Shown: piece by piece, positions 56,140 through 64,000 of the stretch
Numbering within the stretch: the stretch's first letter is position 1
Layout: every line of letters starts with the position of its first letter
Assembly: GCF_000956545.1 (NCBI RefSeq)
Contig: NZ_JYIT01000081.1
Span: 1-64,000, forward strand
DNA: 64,000 nt
Reading direction: 5' to 3'
From: Microbacterium azadirachtae
GTDB taxonomy: Bacteria > Actinomycetota > Actinomycetes > Actinomycetales > Microbacteriaceae
Made by a program: the position numbers and the translations under genes
Notes under the pieces: model-generated
What the model was told of the DNA's origin: nothing
The model's database searches: none
What the model saw: the letters and a program-made list of their open reading frames with translations, nothing else

Positions 56140-57597
56140 TCAGCCGGTCGGCGTCGGCGAGGGCGTCGGATGCAGGGCGGCCTTGACCTTCGCGTGGATG
56201 TCGTTCCAGTCGGGCTCGAACTCGTCCACGCCGTTCGCCGGGGTGAGATCGATCGTCGTGAGCCCCTGCTGCTTCGCCTTCACCATGAGGTCGAAGAACT
56301 CCGGCAGCTTGTCCTGCGGCAGGTCGGTGTCCACCGCCGACGTGCCCGCCGCCGCGATCTCGTTGAAGTGCGTGAGCACGTTCTGCGGCGTGAACTGCTT
56401 GAGCAGCGCGTCCTGCAGCTCGCGCTGGCGGCGCATCCGGTCGAAGTCGCTCGTGGTGTACCGCGAGCGGGCGTACCACTGCGCGGTGTCGCCGTTCATG
56501 TGCTGCTTGCCGGGCTCGATCCAGCCCGTCGCCCACTCCTCGGCGTTGTCCGGGCCGCCCCACTCCGGCACGTTGCCCTCGGGGAGCCGCTCCTTGACCG
56601 TGATGTCGACGCCGCCGAGCGCATCGATGAGCTTCGCGAAGTCGTTCATGTCGAGGAAAACGTAGTACGGGATCTTGATCCCGAGCACGCCCTCCGCCGC
56701 GTCCTTGGTGGCCTCGACCGCGGGACGGGATCCGTGCTTGGTCGCCTCCGGGTAGAGGGACGGACCGGTGTGGCACGTCTCGACCGCGTTGGTGAGCTGG
56801 TTGATCCCGCTCCCCCAGCCGCATTCGGCGTCGTCGTGCGCCTGCAGGCCGTCGGGGTACAGGTCGTGCATCGGTCCCGGCGCGAACGGCACATGCGGCA
56901 TGTCGCGCGGGATGCCGAAGATCGTGGTCTTGCCGGTCTCGGCGTTGACCGAGACGACGGAGATGCTGTCATAGCGCATCGAGTCGCGTCCGAGCCCGCT
57001 GTCGGCGCCCAGCAGGAGCACGTTGTAGTAGCCGTCGCTCGGCGGCAGGCTCGGCCCGCCCGAGCCGAACAGGGTGCTGATCGCGTTGCGGCTGGATCCG
57101 ACGATGTTCGCAGCCGACGCCGTGGCGCTCCCGCACAGGCCCAGCACCAGCACGGCCACGAGCGGGATCGCGATCTTCGCGTAGTCCCTGGTGCGGACCA
57201 GGCGCACCAGGCGCAGCGTGTCGAAGGTGAGCACGATCCACAGCACGATGTACGCGAAGCACAGGACCTGGATGAGGCTCAGCACGAGCCAGCTCACCCA
57301 GCCGCCGCCGACCGTGAGCCACAGCAGCGCCTGGTGCCAGAGCAGCGCGGTCACGCCGCCCACGACCACCAGGGTCCACATCAGCAGCGTCGCGCCGAGC
57401 CCGAAGCGGCCGAGGCGCCGGTTGCCGGCCAGCACCTGCGCGGAGCCGGGCACCAGCACGTTGAGCACCACGAGCCACCAGCCGCGGCGCGTCATCACCT
57501 GCGGCGAGCCGAAGTCCGGGTCGCGCATCGGGCGCGTGCGGATGAGCCCCGCACTCGATGCGGAGACCGCTCCGGGCCTGGTGAGCATCTGGGTCAC
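56140..57597 (-). CDS. LytR-CpsA-Psr (LCP) family glycopolymer ligase
   Basis: A 485-residue membrane protein with four hydrophobic helices in residues 38-165 and an outer LCP domain from about 190 to 470. It has [38 protein letters not shown] and [19 protein letters not shown] with the conserved Arg and Asp residues that bind the lipid pyrophosphate. LCP enzymes move undecaprenyl-linked glycopolymers onto peptidoglycan, so this is the probable attachment step for the cluster's glycan. GTG at 57597 overlaps the purE stop by 4 nt (GTGA); ATG three codons later is possible. Confidence 0.93.
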   Translation of the reverse strand: MTQMLTRPGAVSASSAGLIRTRPMRDPDFGSPQVMTRRGWWLVVLNVLVPGSAQVLAGNRRLGRFGLGATLLMWTLVVVGGVTALLWHQALLWLTVGGGWVSWLVLSLIQVLCFAYIVLWIVLTFDTLRLVRLVRTRDYAKIAIPLVAVLVLGLCGSATASAANIVGSSRNAISTLFGSGGPSLPPSDGYYNVLLLGADSGLGRDSMRYDSISVVSVNAETGKTTIFGIPRDMPHVPFAPGPMHDLYPDGLQAHDDAECGWGSGINQLTNAVETCHTGPSLYPEATKHGSRPAVEATKDAAEGVLGIKIPYYVFLDMNDFAKLIDALGGVDITVKERLPEGNVPEWGGPDNAEEWATGWIEPGKQHMNGDTAQWYARSRYTTSDFDRMRRQRELQDALLKQFTPQNVLTHFNEIAAAGTSAVDTDLPQDKLPEFFDLMVKAKQQGLTTIDLTPANGVDEFEPDWNDIHAKVKAALHPTPSPTPTG

Positions 57598-58109
57598 AGG
57601 CTGTCCTTCAGCCGCCGGTTCTTCTCCTCGACCTGCGCCTCGAGGTCGCGCGCATAGGACTCGATCCGATCGGCCAGGGCGGGATCCGCCGTGCCGAGGA
57701 TCCGCGCCGCGAGGATGCCCGCGTTGCGTGCTCCGCCGATCGACACTGTGGCGACCGGGATCCCCGCCGGCATCTGCACGATCGAGAGCAGCGAGTCCAT
57801 GCCGTCCAGGTAGGCGAGCGGAACCGGAACGCCGATCACCGGCAGCGCGGTGACGGAGGCCAGCATTCCCGGCAGATGGGCGGCTCCGCCGGCGCCGGCG
57901 ATGATCGCCTTCAGGCCGCGCTCGCGCGCCTCGGTGCCGTAGCGGTGCAGCTTCTCGGGCGTGCGATGGGCGGAGACCACCTCGACCTCGTGCGGGATGC
58001 CGAACTCGGTCAGCGCCTCGGAGGCGGCGCTCATCACGCGCCAGTCGGAGTCGGATCCCATCACGACGCCGACGAGGGGCGCGGCGGATGCGTGCAGTGT
58101 CCCAGTCAC
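57594..58109 (-). CDS. purE: 5-(carboxyamino)imidazole ribonucleotide mutase
   Basis: A 171-residue class I PurE of purine synthesis, interconverting N5-CAIR and CAIR. It has GSDSDW (active site), SAHRTPE and [11 protein letters not shown], all specific to PurE. The C-terminus has a helix rich in charged residues. GTG at 58109 is supported by TAGCCT ending 6 nt upstream (58121-58116), so it has its own leaderless promoter. It overlaps the LCP gene by 4 nt and lies 118 bp after purK. Confidence 0.96.
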   Translation of the reverse strand: MTGTLHASAAPLVGVVMGSDSDWRVMSAASEALTEFGIPHEVEVVSAHRTPEKLHRYGTEARERGLKAIIAGAGGAAHLPGMLASVTALPVIGVPVPLAYLDGMDSLLSIVQMPAGIPVATVSIGGARNAGILAARILGTADPALADRIESYARDLEAQVEEKNRRLKDSL

Positions 58110-58115
58110 CCGTAC

Positions 58116-58121
58116 AGGCTA
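58116..58121 (-). promoter_or_regulatory. -10 hexamer of purE, leaderless
   Basis: Minus-strand TAGCCT ends 6 nt before the GTG start of purE at 58109. Confidence 0.55.
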
Positions 58122-58227
58122 CGGGCGACGCCTGGGAGAACCCCGCTGCGGCGCGCCCCCGGAGCCGAGAACGACCATCCGGCCGCCCGCTTCGCGGGGC
58201 TCGCGCCGGGCGTCCGTCGAGGCGGCG

Positions 58228-59352
58228 TCAGGCGAACGCCGCCGCAGCGGCGCGCGCCTCGGCGAGCACGGCCTCGAGGTCGGTTCCACTCGCGTTCACG
58301 TGCCCGACCTTGCGCCCGGGGCGCGGTGCCTTGCCGTAGGTGTGCACCTTCGCGTTCGGGCTCGCGGCGAGAGCGGCGGGCACGCGATCCAGCATCCCGG
58401 CGTCGGCGGGGCCGCCGAGGATGTTGATCATCACCGACCACTCGGCATGCGGGGAGGTGTCGCCGAGCGGCAGGTCTGCCACCGCGCGCAGGTGCTGCTC
58501 GAACTGGCCGGTCACGGCGCCGTCCTGGCTCCAGTGCCCGCTGTTGTGCGGGCGCATCGCGAGCTCGTTGACCAGGATCCGCCCGTCCTCGGTCTGGAAC
58601 ATCTCCACGGCGAGCATGCCGGTGACGTCGAGCCCCTCGGCGATCGCGCGGCCGATGCGCGCCGCCTCCTCGAGGTGTGCGGCGTCGACCCCCGGGGCGG
58701 GAGCGATCACCTCGGCGCACACGCCGTCCTTCTGCACCGTCTCCACGACGGGATACGAGACCGATTCGCCGCCGGGGCGCCGGGCGACCTGCTGGGCGAG
58801 CTCGCGCACGAACGGCACCAGCTCCTCGACGAGCAGCGCGTCGCCGGCGCCGAGCGCGGCGAACCAGTCGGCCGCCTCCTCCGCGCCCGCGACCACGCGC
58901 ACGCCCTTGCCGTCGTAGCCGCCGCGGGGGGTCTTGACCACGCCGCGCCCGCCGTGCGCATCGAGGAACGCCTGAAGCTCGGCGACGTCGGCGACACGGG
59001 CCCAGTCGGGCTGCGGGGCGCCGAGCTCGGCGAGGCGGGCGCGCATGTCGAGCTTGTCCTGCGCGAACTGCAGCGCGTCGGGTCCGGGGTGCACGGCCAC
59101 GCCGTCCGCCACGAGCGCGCGCAGCACCTCCTGCGGCACATGCTCGTGGTCGAACGTGATCACGTCGACGTCGGCCGCGAACCGGCGCACCGTGTCGAGG
59201 TCGCGGTAGTCCCCCACCGCGGTCGCGGCGAGCTGCGCGGACATCCCCTCGTCCTCCGCGAGCACGCGGATGTCCAGCCCCAGCTCGACCGCCGGAGCGA
59301 TCATCATCCGCGCCAGCTGTCCGCCGCCGATCACACCCACACGCAACGCCAT
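58228..59352 (-). CDS. purK: 5-(carboxyamino)imidazole ribonucleotide synthase
   Basis: A 374-residue ATP-grasp enzyme making N5-CAIR from AIR, bicarbonate and ATP. It has GVIGGGQLARMM at the N-terminus, KTPRGGYDGKGV as the ATP-binding loop, and VNELAMRPHNSGHWSQDG as the ATP-grasp metal site. ATG at 59352 follows GGAGATCCG, a good RBS. It supplies the substrate for PurE downstream. The 118-bp gap to purE has a weak stem (cccgc/gcggg) but no clear terminator. Confidence 0.97.
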   Translation of the reverse strand: MALRVGVIGGGQLARMMIAPAVELGLDIRVLAEDEGMSAQLAATAVGDYRDLDTVRRFAADVDVITFDHEHVPQEVLRALVADGVAVHPGPDALQFAQDKLDMRARLAELGAPQPDWARVADVAELQAFLDAHGGRGVVKTPRGGYDGKGVRVVAGAEEAADWFAALGAGDALLVEELVPFVRELAQQVARRPGGESVSYPVVETVQKDGVCAEVIAPAPGVDAAHLEEAARIGRAIAEGLDVTGMLAVEMFQTEDGRILVNELAMRPHNSGHWSQDGAVTGQFEQHLRAVADLPLGDTSPHAEWSVMINILGGPADAGMLDRVPAALAASPNAKVHTYGKAPRPGRKVGHVNASGTDLEAVLAEARAAAAAFA

Positions 59353-59426
59353 CGGATCTCCGTTCCTCAGCGTCCATTCTTCCGTACGCGAGGAGTCGGA
59401 TCCTGCGCCGCCCGGATCCGGCGTTC

Positions 59427-59505
59427 CTTTCCCTCCCCCGGCTGCGTTTCCCTCCCCGCGCACGCACAAGCACGGGGAGGGACACACGGCGAGGGGAGGG
59501 AAACG
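59427..59505. repeat. Intergenic element of four TTTCCCTCCCC-like arms in inverted orientation
   Basis: Two pyrimidine arms (about 59427-59440 and 59445-59457) are followed by two purine arms (59473-59484 and 59493-59505). Arm 59445-59457 is a perfect 13-nt complement of 59493-59505. The G runs ggggaggg (twice, 59474-59500) could also form a G-quadruplex. It lies between purK and the PH-domain gene and may be a terminator-like or repetitive extragenic element. Confidence 0.6.
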
Positions 59506-59528
59506 TGCCTCCGTGCCCCGTCTGCGGC

Positions 59529-60086
59529 TCAGGCGCCGAAGCTCGCGGCCTGCGCGTCGCGGTGCGCGAGGATCTGCCCGACCTCGACCTGATCGGCCAG
59601 GGTCTCCTGCACGAGCACCACATTCGGGACGTCGCGCAGCCGCAGCGGCGCGTCCACGCCGTTGGAGAGCAGGATCGTCCCGGCGCCCACCATGCGCTGC
59701 AGCGGCCCGCGGCGCACCGTGATCGTGTAGCCCCGGGCGTGCGACATCTCGGTGCTGCTGCGGGATCCGATGCCGTCGCGCACGATCACACGGCGCGTCG
59801 TGATCGTGAACCGGCGGGAGATCCAGGTCACGAACGGCACCACCACGAGCAGGAGCACCACCGCTCCCGCCGCGGCCCACAGCATCCAGTCCTTCGCCCA
59901 TCCCGCGATCGGCGCAGGGAGGTTGCCGGTGAAGTACCCGGTCGCGCCGGCGACCGCGATGAGCACGAGCGCCGACCAGACCAGGTGGCGGGCGTGCGGA
60001 TGGAACCGGGCGACGAGGCGCTCCTCCGCCGGCACACCGGGCGGCGGCGTCAGGGGCCGCCCGCTCAGACTCACCGGTTGCGTCAC
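59529..60086 (-). CDS. PH-domain (bPH2/DUF304-like) membrane protein
   Basis: A 185-residue protein with two membrane helices (about 35-57 and 66-88) followed by a bacterial PH-like domain containing RRFTITTRRVIVRDG and the end strand VVLVQETLADQV. This is the common actinobacterial layout beside purK. Function unknown, possibly membrane-associated binding. GTG at 60086 is preceded by CACAAT ending 6 nt upstream, a weaker leaderless-type promoter. Confidence 0.88.
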   Translation of the reverse strand: MTQPVSLSGRPLTPPPGVPAEERLVARFHPHARHLVWSALVLIAVAGATGYFTGNLPAPIAGWAKDWMLWAAAGAVVLLLVVVPFVTWISRRFTITTRRVIVRDGIGSRSSTEMSHARGYTITVRRGPLQRMVGAGTILLSNGVDAPLRLRDVPNVVLVQETLADQVEVGQILAHRDAQAASFGA

Positions 60087-60181
60087 GCGTCCATTGTGAC
60101 CCGTGCCGTGGACAACCGCACGGCCCGGCGCGGGTGTGTCCGGATGCGGTCGGCCCGGCGGGCGGATCCGGGCGGGTCCGC

Positions 60182-60850
60182 TCAGACGACGAGTGCGATC
60201 GCGACGCCGTCCCAGCCCTTGACGCCGACGGTCTGCAGGGCCGTCGCATCGAAGCGCGGGTCCCGTCCGAGCATCTCGAGGCCGGCACGCGTCCCGGCGA
60301 CCTTCGGATCCGTGGAGGCCGGATCGACGATGTCGCCGTCACGGCCGATGTTGTCCAGGACGACCACGGTGCCGGGCCGCCCGAGGCGCGCGGCCCAGTC
60401 GAGGTAGATCGTGTTGGACTCCTTGTCCGCGTCGATGAAGACGAGGTCGAACGGTCCCGGATCGGCGAGCGTCGGCAGCACGTCCGCCGCCCGTCCGACG
60501 AGGATCTCCACGCGGTCCCCCACGCCCGCGGCGTCGATGCTCGCCCGCGCGACGGCCGCGTTCGCCGGCTCCGCCTCGATCGTGACGACGCGGCCGCCGT
60601 CGCCCACGGCGCCCGCCATCCAGATCGTGGAGTAGCCGCCGAGCGTGCCGATCTCCAGCACCCGCCGCGCACCGGAGATCCGAACCAGCAGGCTCAGCAG
60701 CTTGCCGCTCACCGGCGCGACCTCGATCGCGGGCATCCCCGCGGCCCGCTGCGCCGTCAGCGCCGCCTCGAGGGCCGGGTCGTGCCCGACCAGCGTCTCG
60801 GCGAGGAAGTCGTCAGCGGCGCGCCAGTGGGCGGGAGTCGGTTCAGCCAT
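60182..60850 (-). CDS. Class I SAM-dependent O-methyltransferase
   Basis: A 222-residue methyltransferase of the O-methyltransferase family 3 (caffeoyl-CoA/COMT-like). It has SAM motif I VLEIGTLGGYSTIWMA, VVTIEAEPAN for the SAM ribose acid, and FIDADKESN with the metal-binding Asp followed by VVLDNIGRDGD. The substrate is not predictable. The ATG at 60850 has no strong Shine-Dalgarno. Nothing in the neighbourhood ties it to purine or glycan synthesis. Confidence 0.92.
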   Translation of the reverse strand: MAEPTPAHWRAADDFLAETLVGHDPALEAALTAQRAAGMPAIEVAPVSGKLLSLLVRISGARRVLEIGTLGGYSTIWMAGAVGDGGRVVTIEAEPANAAVARASIDAAGVGDRVEILVGRAADVLPTLADPGPFDLVFIDADKESNTIYLDWAARLGRPGTVVVLDNIGRDGDIVDPASTDPKVAGTRAGLEMLGRDPRFDATALQTVGVKGWDGVAIALVV

Positions 60851-60881
60851 GGGCCCAGCTTCACGGCTTCGGACGCCGGGA

Positions 60882-61952
60882 TCAAGTGCCCGTCGGCGTC
60901 GACGGCTCCCCGGATCCGCCCCGGGTCGGAGGAGCCGGCGCGGAGGGATCTGCTCCGACCGGCGGCAGGGTCGACGGCAGCGTGCGCGGACGGTCCGCGG
61001 CGAGCGCCGGCTGCCGGCGGAACTGGCCGGTGGCGATCAGCACGACGATCACGACCGCGCCGACGATCCAGCCGGCCACGCCGAGAGGAAGGACGAGGGC
61101 CGGATCCGGATCCGATCCCGCCGCGTAGAACCAGAGGTACATCGCCGCCGAGGCGTTGAAGGCGCCGTGCGCGAACACCGCGGGCCAGATCGACGCGGAG
61201 CGCAGCCGCAGCCAGCCGAAGAGCACCCCCAGCACGACGCAGCCACCGGTCATCAGCAGCACTCCGCCCAGGTCGGCGCGGCCGAAGTTGTAGCCCAGCA
61301 GGATGATCGGCGCGTGCCACAGCCCCCAGATCGCACCGCTGACGAGCAGGGCGGGCCAGGTGCCCCAGCGGCGCAGGGCGGGGACGAGGAATCCTCGCCA
61401 GCCGAGCTCCTCCCCGAAGGCGGCGACGGCGTTGACCGTCGCGCCGGCGACGGGGATGCTCGCCGCCTGCGCGGCGATGAGCACGCCGGCCGGCGGCAGC
61501 GGCGTGCCCGCGGGCACCTTCGCCGCGAGCAGCTCGGCGAATCCGGAGAAGCCGACGAGATCCACCCTCAGCCACCCCCACAGGACCGCCACCGCCGTCG
61601 AGGCCAGCACCAGCAGCGGCGGCACCAGCAGTCCGATCACCGACATCCCCACCACGCGCCGCACCGGGCGCAGCGGCCACAGTCCGAGGAACCGCAGCCG
61701 TGCGCCGCGCGGGATCGGCCGCAGCACGACGAGCACCAGGAGCACGGCGATCGCCGGGGTGTACATCATCACCGACATCAGCGGCACGGCGTACGGCTCG
61801 CGCAGCCCGGCGCCGAGCCACAGGGGCAGCACCACCAGCCAGGCGAGGCCGAAGGCCAGCACCAGGTAGGTGAGGACCGCGCCCGCGCCGATCCGCGGTG
61901 CTTCCGCCGCCGGAGCGGCCGTGCCGGCATCCGGGTTCCTGTTCTCGGTCAT
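60882..61952 (-). CDS. CPBP family intramembrane metalloprotease
   Basis: A 356-residue membrane protein of about eight helices with the CPBP/ABI signature: FGEELGWRGFL (Glu-Glu-x3-Arg), WHAPI and FAHGAFNA, the metal-binding His residues. The C-terminal 30 residues are Pro/Ser-rich and disordered. CPBP proteins act as type II prenyl-type or bacteriocin-immunity proteases. ATG at 61952 overlaps the DUF1648 stop by 4 nt (ATGA), placing it last in the GntR-DUF1648-CPBP operon. Confidence 0.9.
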   Translation of the reverse strand: MTENRNPDAGTAAPAAEAPRIGAGAVLTYLVLAFGLAWLVVLPLWLGAGLREPYAVPLMSVMMYTPAIAVLLVLVVLRPIPRGARLRFLGLWPLRPVRRVVGMSVIGLLVPPLLVLASTAVAVLWGWLRVDLVGFSGFAELLAAKVPAGTPLPPAGVLIAAQAASIPVAGATVNAVAAFGEELGWRGFLVPALRRWGTWPALLVSGAIWGLWHAPIILLGYNFGRADLGGVLLMTGGCVVLGVLFGWLRLRSASIWPAVFAHGAFNASAAMYLWFYAAGSDPDPALVLPLGVAGWIVGAVVIVVLIATGQFRRQPALAADRPRTLPSTLPPVGADPSAPAPPTRGGSGEPSTPTGT

Positions 61953-63013
61953 GCGGCGCCTCCCTCGGGATCGGCCGGCGCCTGCGCGCTGTCCAGATAG
62001 GCCTGCAGGACCGCCGCGCCGACGGCCGCGCCGTCGACCGTGACCACGAGCGGACGCCTGTCGCGGCGCTCGACCTCGATCGCAGGCCCCTTGCGCAGCA
62101 CGATGCCGGTGCGCCCGTCGAGGCCGAGCCGCCAGCCGAAGCCGCCGAACTCGCCGAACGGGTTGCACTCGACCGCGCGCACCGAGACGACGTCGGCGAG
62201 CGGCACGTGCACGCGCGGAAACCCGATCATCGAGCGCACCAGGAGCCCGTCCGGCCCCACGCGCACCCGGAAGGACGCGGAGCTCGCGAAGGCCACGCCG
62301 ACCAGCAGCAGCGTCAGCGCCGGGATCCACATCCGATCGGTGAACCGGATCGCCATCACGGCGGTGACGCCGACGATGACCACGATGAGCAGCGAGACGA
62401 GGATCACGGCGGCGCGGGACATGCTCGCCGTCGCCAGCCACACCACCCGCTGGCCCCGCCCGATGGCGTCGACGTGCACCGGCTGCAGGGGCGCGGCCGG
62501 CGCGGGCCGGACGTGCGGCTGCACCAACCAGCCGAGGCCGATCAGGGCGACGAACACGGCGAAAGCGGCGACCATCTGCCCGCCGATGTCGGAGACGTGA
62601 GAGGCGTCGGCGACGCCTCGCTGCAGGCTCACCCCGCTGAGGGCCACGACGGCGCTGAGCCCCGAGATCCCGAGAGCCATCGCCGCGAGGAGCCGCGCGG
62701 CGCCGCCCCAGTGGTCGCGCACGCCCAGCAGCGTGCCGACCGTCATCACCGCGGGCAGCACGAAGCCGAGCAGGACCGCCATCCACGCGAACGTCTCGGG
62801 AGGCCCGAAGCCGTCGGCACCGGACGGCCCCCAGTGCGTGACCGCGGGAGACGGCAGTTCGGGCAGCCACGACAGGACGAGCCCGAGCACCACTGCGGAG
62901 AGGACGAGCGGCACCGCCACCCCGACGATCAGCGCGATCAGCCGGGCGCGACGCAGCTCCTGCGGCGGGATGGCCGTCACGTGCTGCGCCGTGGAATCCG
63001 TGCGGTCGTTCAT
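61949..63013 (-). CDS. DUF1648 domain-containing membrane protein
   Basis: A 354-residue membrane protein with about seven helices. The DUF1648 segment near residues 52-75 (LPSPAVTHWGPSGADGFGPP) is the diagnostic outer loop. The C-terminal part (about 240-350) carries a short soluble region like those of PH-domain proteins. Function unknown; family members are often next to GntR regulators, as here. ATG at 63013 has AAAGGTG 7 nt upstream and follows the GntR stop by 4 nt. Confidence 0.88.
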   Translation of the reverse strand: MNDRTDSTAQHVTAIPPQELRRARLIALIVGVAVPLVLSAVVLGLVLSWLPELPSPAVTHWGPSGADGFGPPETFAWMAVLLGFVLPAVMTVGTLLGVRDHWGGAARLLAAMALGISGLSAVVALSGVSLQRGVADASHVSDIGGQMVAAFAVFVALIGLGWLVQPHVRPAPAAPLQPVHVDAIGRGQRVVWLATASMSRAAVILVSLLIVVIVGVTAVMAIRFTDRMWIPALTLLLVGVAFASSASFRVRVGPDGLLVRSMIGFPRVHVPLADVVSVRAVECNPFGEFGGFGWRLGLDGRTGIVLRKGPAIEVERRDRRPLVVTVDGAAVGAAVLQAYLDSAQAPADPEGGAA

Positions 63014-63017
63014 GATG

Positions 63018-63428
63018 TCACCTTTCCTGCCCGGCATCCGGGCCGTCGACAGCCCCGGGACCTCGTCGATCCCCTGTCGCGGACTCGTGCGCGGCGATCA
63101 GGGCGGCGAGCGTCGCCGGTGTGACGCCGAGGGCGGCGCCGCGGCGGACGAGGACCGCGATGTCCTCTCCGATCTCCGCGAGCGGGGCGGCCGCAGCCGC
63201 GAGCACGGCCCCCCTGCCCCGGCGCAGATCCACCAGCCCCTCGTCGCGCAGGTCCTGATAGGCCCGCAGCACGGTGTGCACGTTCACGTCGATCGCCGAG
63301 GCCAGCTCGCGCGCGGCGGGCAGCCGGTCTCCGGGGCGCAGACGTCCCGCCAGCACCTCCGCGCGCACCGAGGCCGCGATCTGCTCGAACAGCGGACGTG
63401 CGCTGTCGGTGTCGATCCGGATCAGCAT
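63018..63428 (-). CDS. GntR-family regulator (YtrA type)
   Basis: A 136-residue regulator: an N-terminal winged helix (about 5-75) with [17 protein letters not shown] and the [22 protein letters not shown] recognition region, then a short tail of about 60 residues as in the YtrA subfamily. It is the first gene of the operon with DUF1648 and CPBP, so it probably represses its own operon. ATG at 63428 follows GGGAGGTG by 4 nt, a strong RBS. An inverted repeat at 63465-63479 overlaps its -10. Confidence 0.92.
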   Translation of the reverse strand: MLIRIDTDSARPLFEQIAASVRAEVLAGRLRPGDRLPAARELASAIDVNVHTVLRAYQDLRDEGLVDLRRGRGAVLAAAAAPLAEIGEDIAVLVRRGAALGVTPATLAALIAAHESATGDRRGPGAVDGPDAGQER

Positions 63429-63462
63429 CGCGCACCTCCCGTCGTGATTCACCTGCACGATT

Positions 63463-63479
63463 ATTCTAGGACAACTAGA
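63463..63479 (-). promoter_or_regulatory. GntR operon promoter with overlapping inverted repeat
   Basis: The minus strand has TAGAAT (plus 63463-63468) as -10. The inverted repeat TCTAG-N5-CTAGA spans 63465-63479 and overlaps it. This is a good candidate operator for the GntR protein. Confidence 0.6.
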
Positions 63480-63480
63480 T

Positions 63481-63548
63481 CAATTGTGGAAGGGATCCCG
63501 TCGATTCCCGCATCGGCGGGAGCAATTGTGGAAGGGATCCCGTCGATT
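63481..63548. repeat. 26-bp direct repeat, two exact copies 42 bp apart
   Basis: The sequence caattgtggaagggatcccg plus tcgatt occurs at 63481-63506 and 63523-63548. The copies lie in the divergent gap between the GntR operon and the DUF4442 gene, next to the operator. They may be regulator binding sites; each contains the palindrome gggatccc. Confidence 0.85.
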
Positions 63549-63583
63549 GCCGATCCGGGCGCGACAGCGGCGACACTGGGCGC

Positions 63584-64000
63584 ATGCGCATCACTCCCCG
63601 CCGCCTCGCCGTCGGCATGAGTCTGTGGATCCCCAACCTCTTCAGCGGCATCCGCGTCCGCCGGTTCAGCGCCGACTGGACGCACGCCACCGTCGAGCTG
63701 CACGTGAACGTCTTCACCCGCAACTACGTGAAGACCGCCTTCGGCGGATCCATGCAGGCCATGACGGATCCGTACTTCTTCATGCTCGTCATGCACCAGC
63801 TCGGCCGCGACTACGTCGTGTGGGACACCCGCGGCGAGATCGAGTTCCTCAAGCCCGGCCGCGGCGTGCTCACCGCGCAGTTCGACGTGCCGACGCACCG
63901 GGTCGACGACATCCGCGCCCGTGCCGAAGGCGGCGCGAAGGTGCTCGAGTGGTTCGAGACCGAGATCACCGATCGCTCGGGCGACGTCGTGGCGCGCGTG
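63584..64000 (+). CDS. DUF4442 hotdog-fold protein (3' end cut by the window)
   Basis: The frame from ATG at 63584 is open to the last base, so 139 residues are visible and the gene is partial. It matches DUF4442, a PaaI/thioesterase-like hotdog family: PNLFSGIRVRRFSADWT, FGGSMQAMTDPYFFMLVMHQLG, and DYVVWDTRGEIEFLKPGRG. Members probably act on acyl-CoA-like esters; substrate unknown. GACACT ends 6 nt before the ATG, giving a leaderless-type start like that of rmlA. The direct repeats lie 36 nt upstream. Confidence 0.88.
   Translation, partial: MRITPRRLAVGMSLWIPNLFSGIRVRRFSADWTHATVELHVNVFTRNYVKTAFGGSMQAMTDPYFFMLVMHQLGRDYVVWDTRGEIEFLKPGRGVLTAQFDVPTHRVDDIRARAEGGAKVLEWFETEITDRSGDVVARV

Noticed and set aside
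58110..58227. Terminator between purK and purE
   Set aside because: Only a 5-bp stem with a short loop; too weak to annotate.

Overview
The window is high-GC actinobacterial DNA. It carries a WhiB regulator, DUF3499 and DUF5719 proteins, a MoxR/DUF58/SpoIIM/RDD gene set and an LCP ligase beside purE/purK. This assortment best fits a Gram-positive Microbacteriaceae member, probably Microbacterium; that is an inference from gene content and order, not a search result. I saw no rRNA, tRNA, CRISPR array or transposase.

Layout. (1) 1-8.0 kb: a MoxR-DUF58 pair and a divergent SpoIIM/RDD pair, an arrangement known elsewhere in actinobacteria as one block, here separated by a furA-katG-aquaporin cassette with a perfect palindromic Fur-type box. 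(2) 8.0-13.8 kb: a housekeeping block of DUF3499, an Rv3259-like protein, DUF5719, a very large membrane glycosyltransferase and WhiB. (3) 13.9-56.1 kb: a long surface-polysaccharide region. Its first part (13.9-27.2 kb) holds two O-antigen ligase/polymerase proteins, a GlfT1-type glycosyltransferase, a Wzm/Wzt exporter, an acyltransferase-SGNH protein, UDP-galactopyranose mutase (Glf), a sugar epimerase, a GlfT2-type galactofuranosyltransferase and another GT2. Together these look like a galactofuranan pathway of the kind known from mycobacterial arabinogalactan. Its second part (27.3-41.4 kb) holds further glycosyltransferases, a translationally coupled RgpF / acyltransferase / AlgJ-like trio, and a second exporter whose Wzt has a carbohydrate-binding tail. 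The third part (41.5-47.6 kb) holds nucleotide-sugar enzymes (RmlA, an LpxA-like acyltransferase, a DegT aminotransferase, a Gfo/Idh dehydrogenase) and a GtrA plus DPM-synthase-like pair. The fourth part (47.6-56.1 kb) holds two nearly identical tandem DUF2142 membrane proteins, RmlB and RmlC, a secreted FG-GAP protein with a lysozyme-like region and a GT4. (4) 56.1-64 kb: an LCP ligase coupled to PurE, then PurK, a PH-domain protein, an O-methyltransferase, a CPBP protease / DUF1648 / GntR operon and a DUF4442 gene cut by the window end.

How they fit together. The sugar-nucleotide enzymes (Glf, RmlA/B/C, the LpxA-DegT-Gfo/Idh trio) would supply UDP-galactofuranose, dTDP-rhamnose and an acylated amino sugar. 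Two Wzm/Wzt pairs would export two different glycans. Membrane acyltransferases and an AlgJ-like protein would O-acylate them outside the membrane, and the LCP protein would attach a glycan to peptidoglycan. RmlD and any arabinosyltransferase are not in the window.

A strong signal across the window is a TANNNT -10 hexamer about 6-9 nt before the start codon of many genes, with no usable ribosome binding site, which suggests many leaderless transcripts. I used it to choose several start codons.
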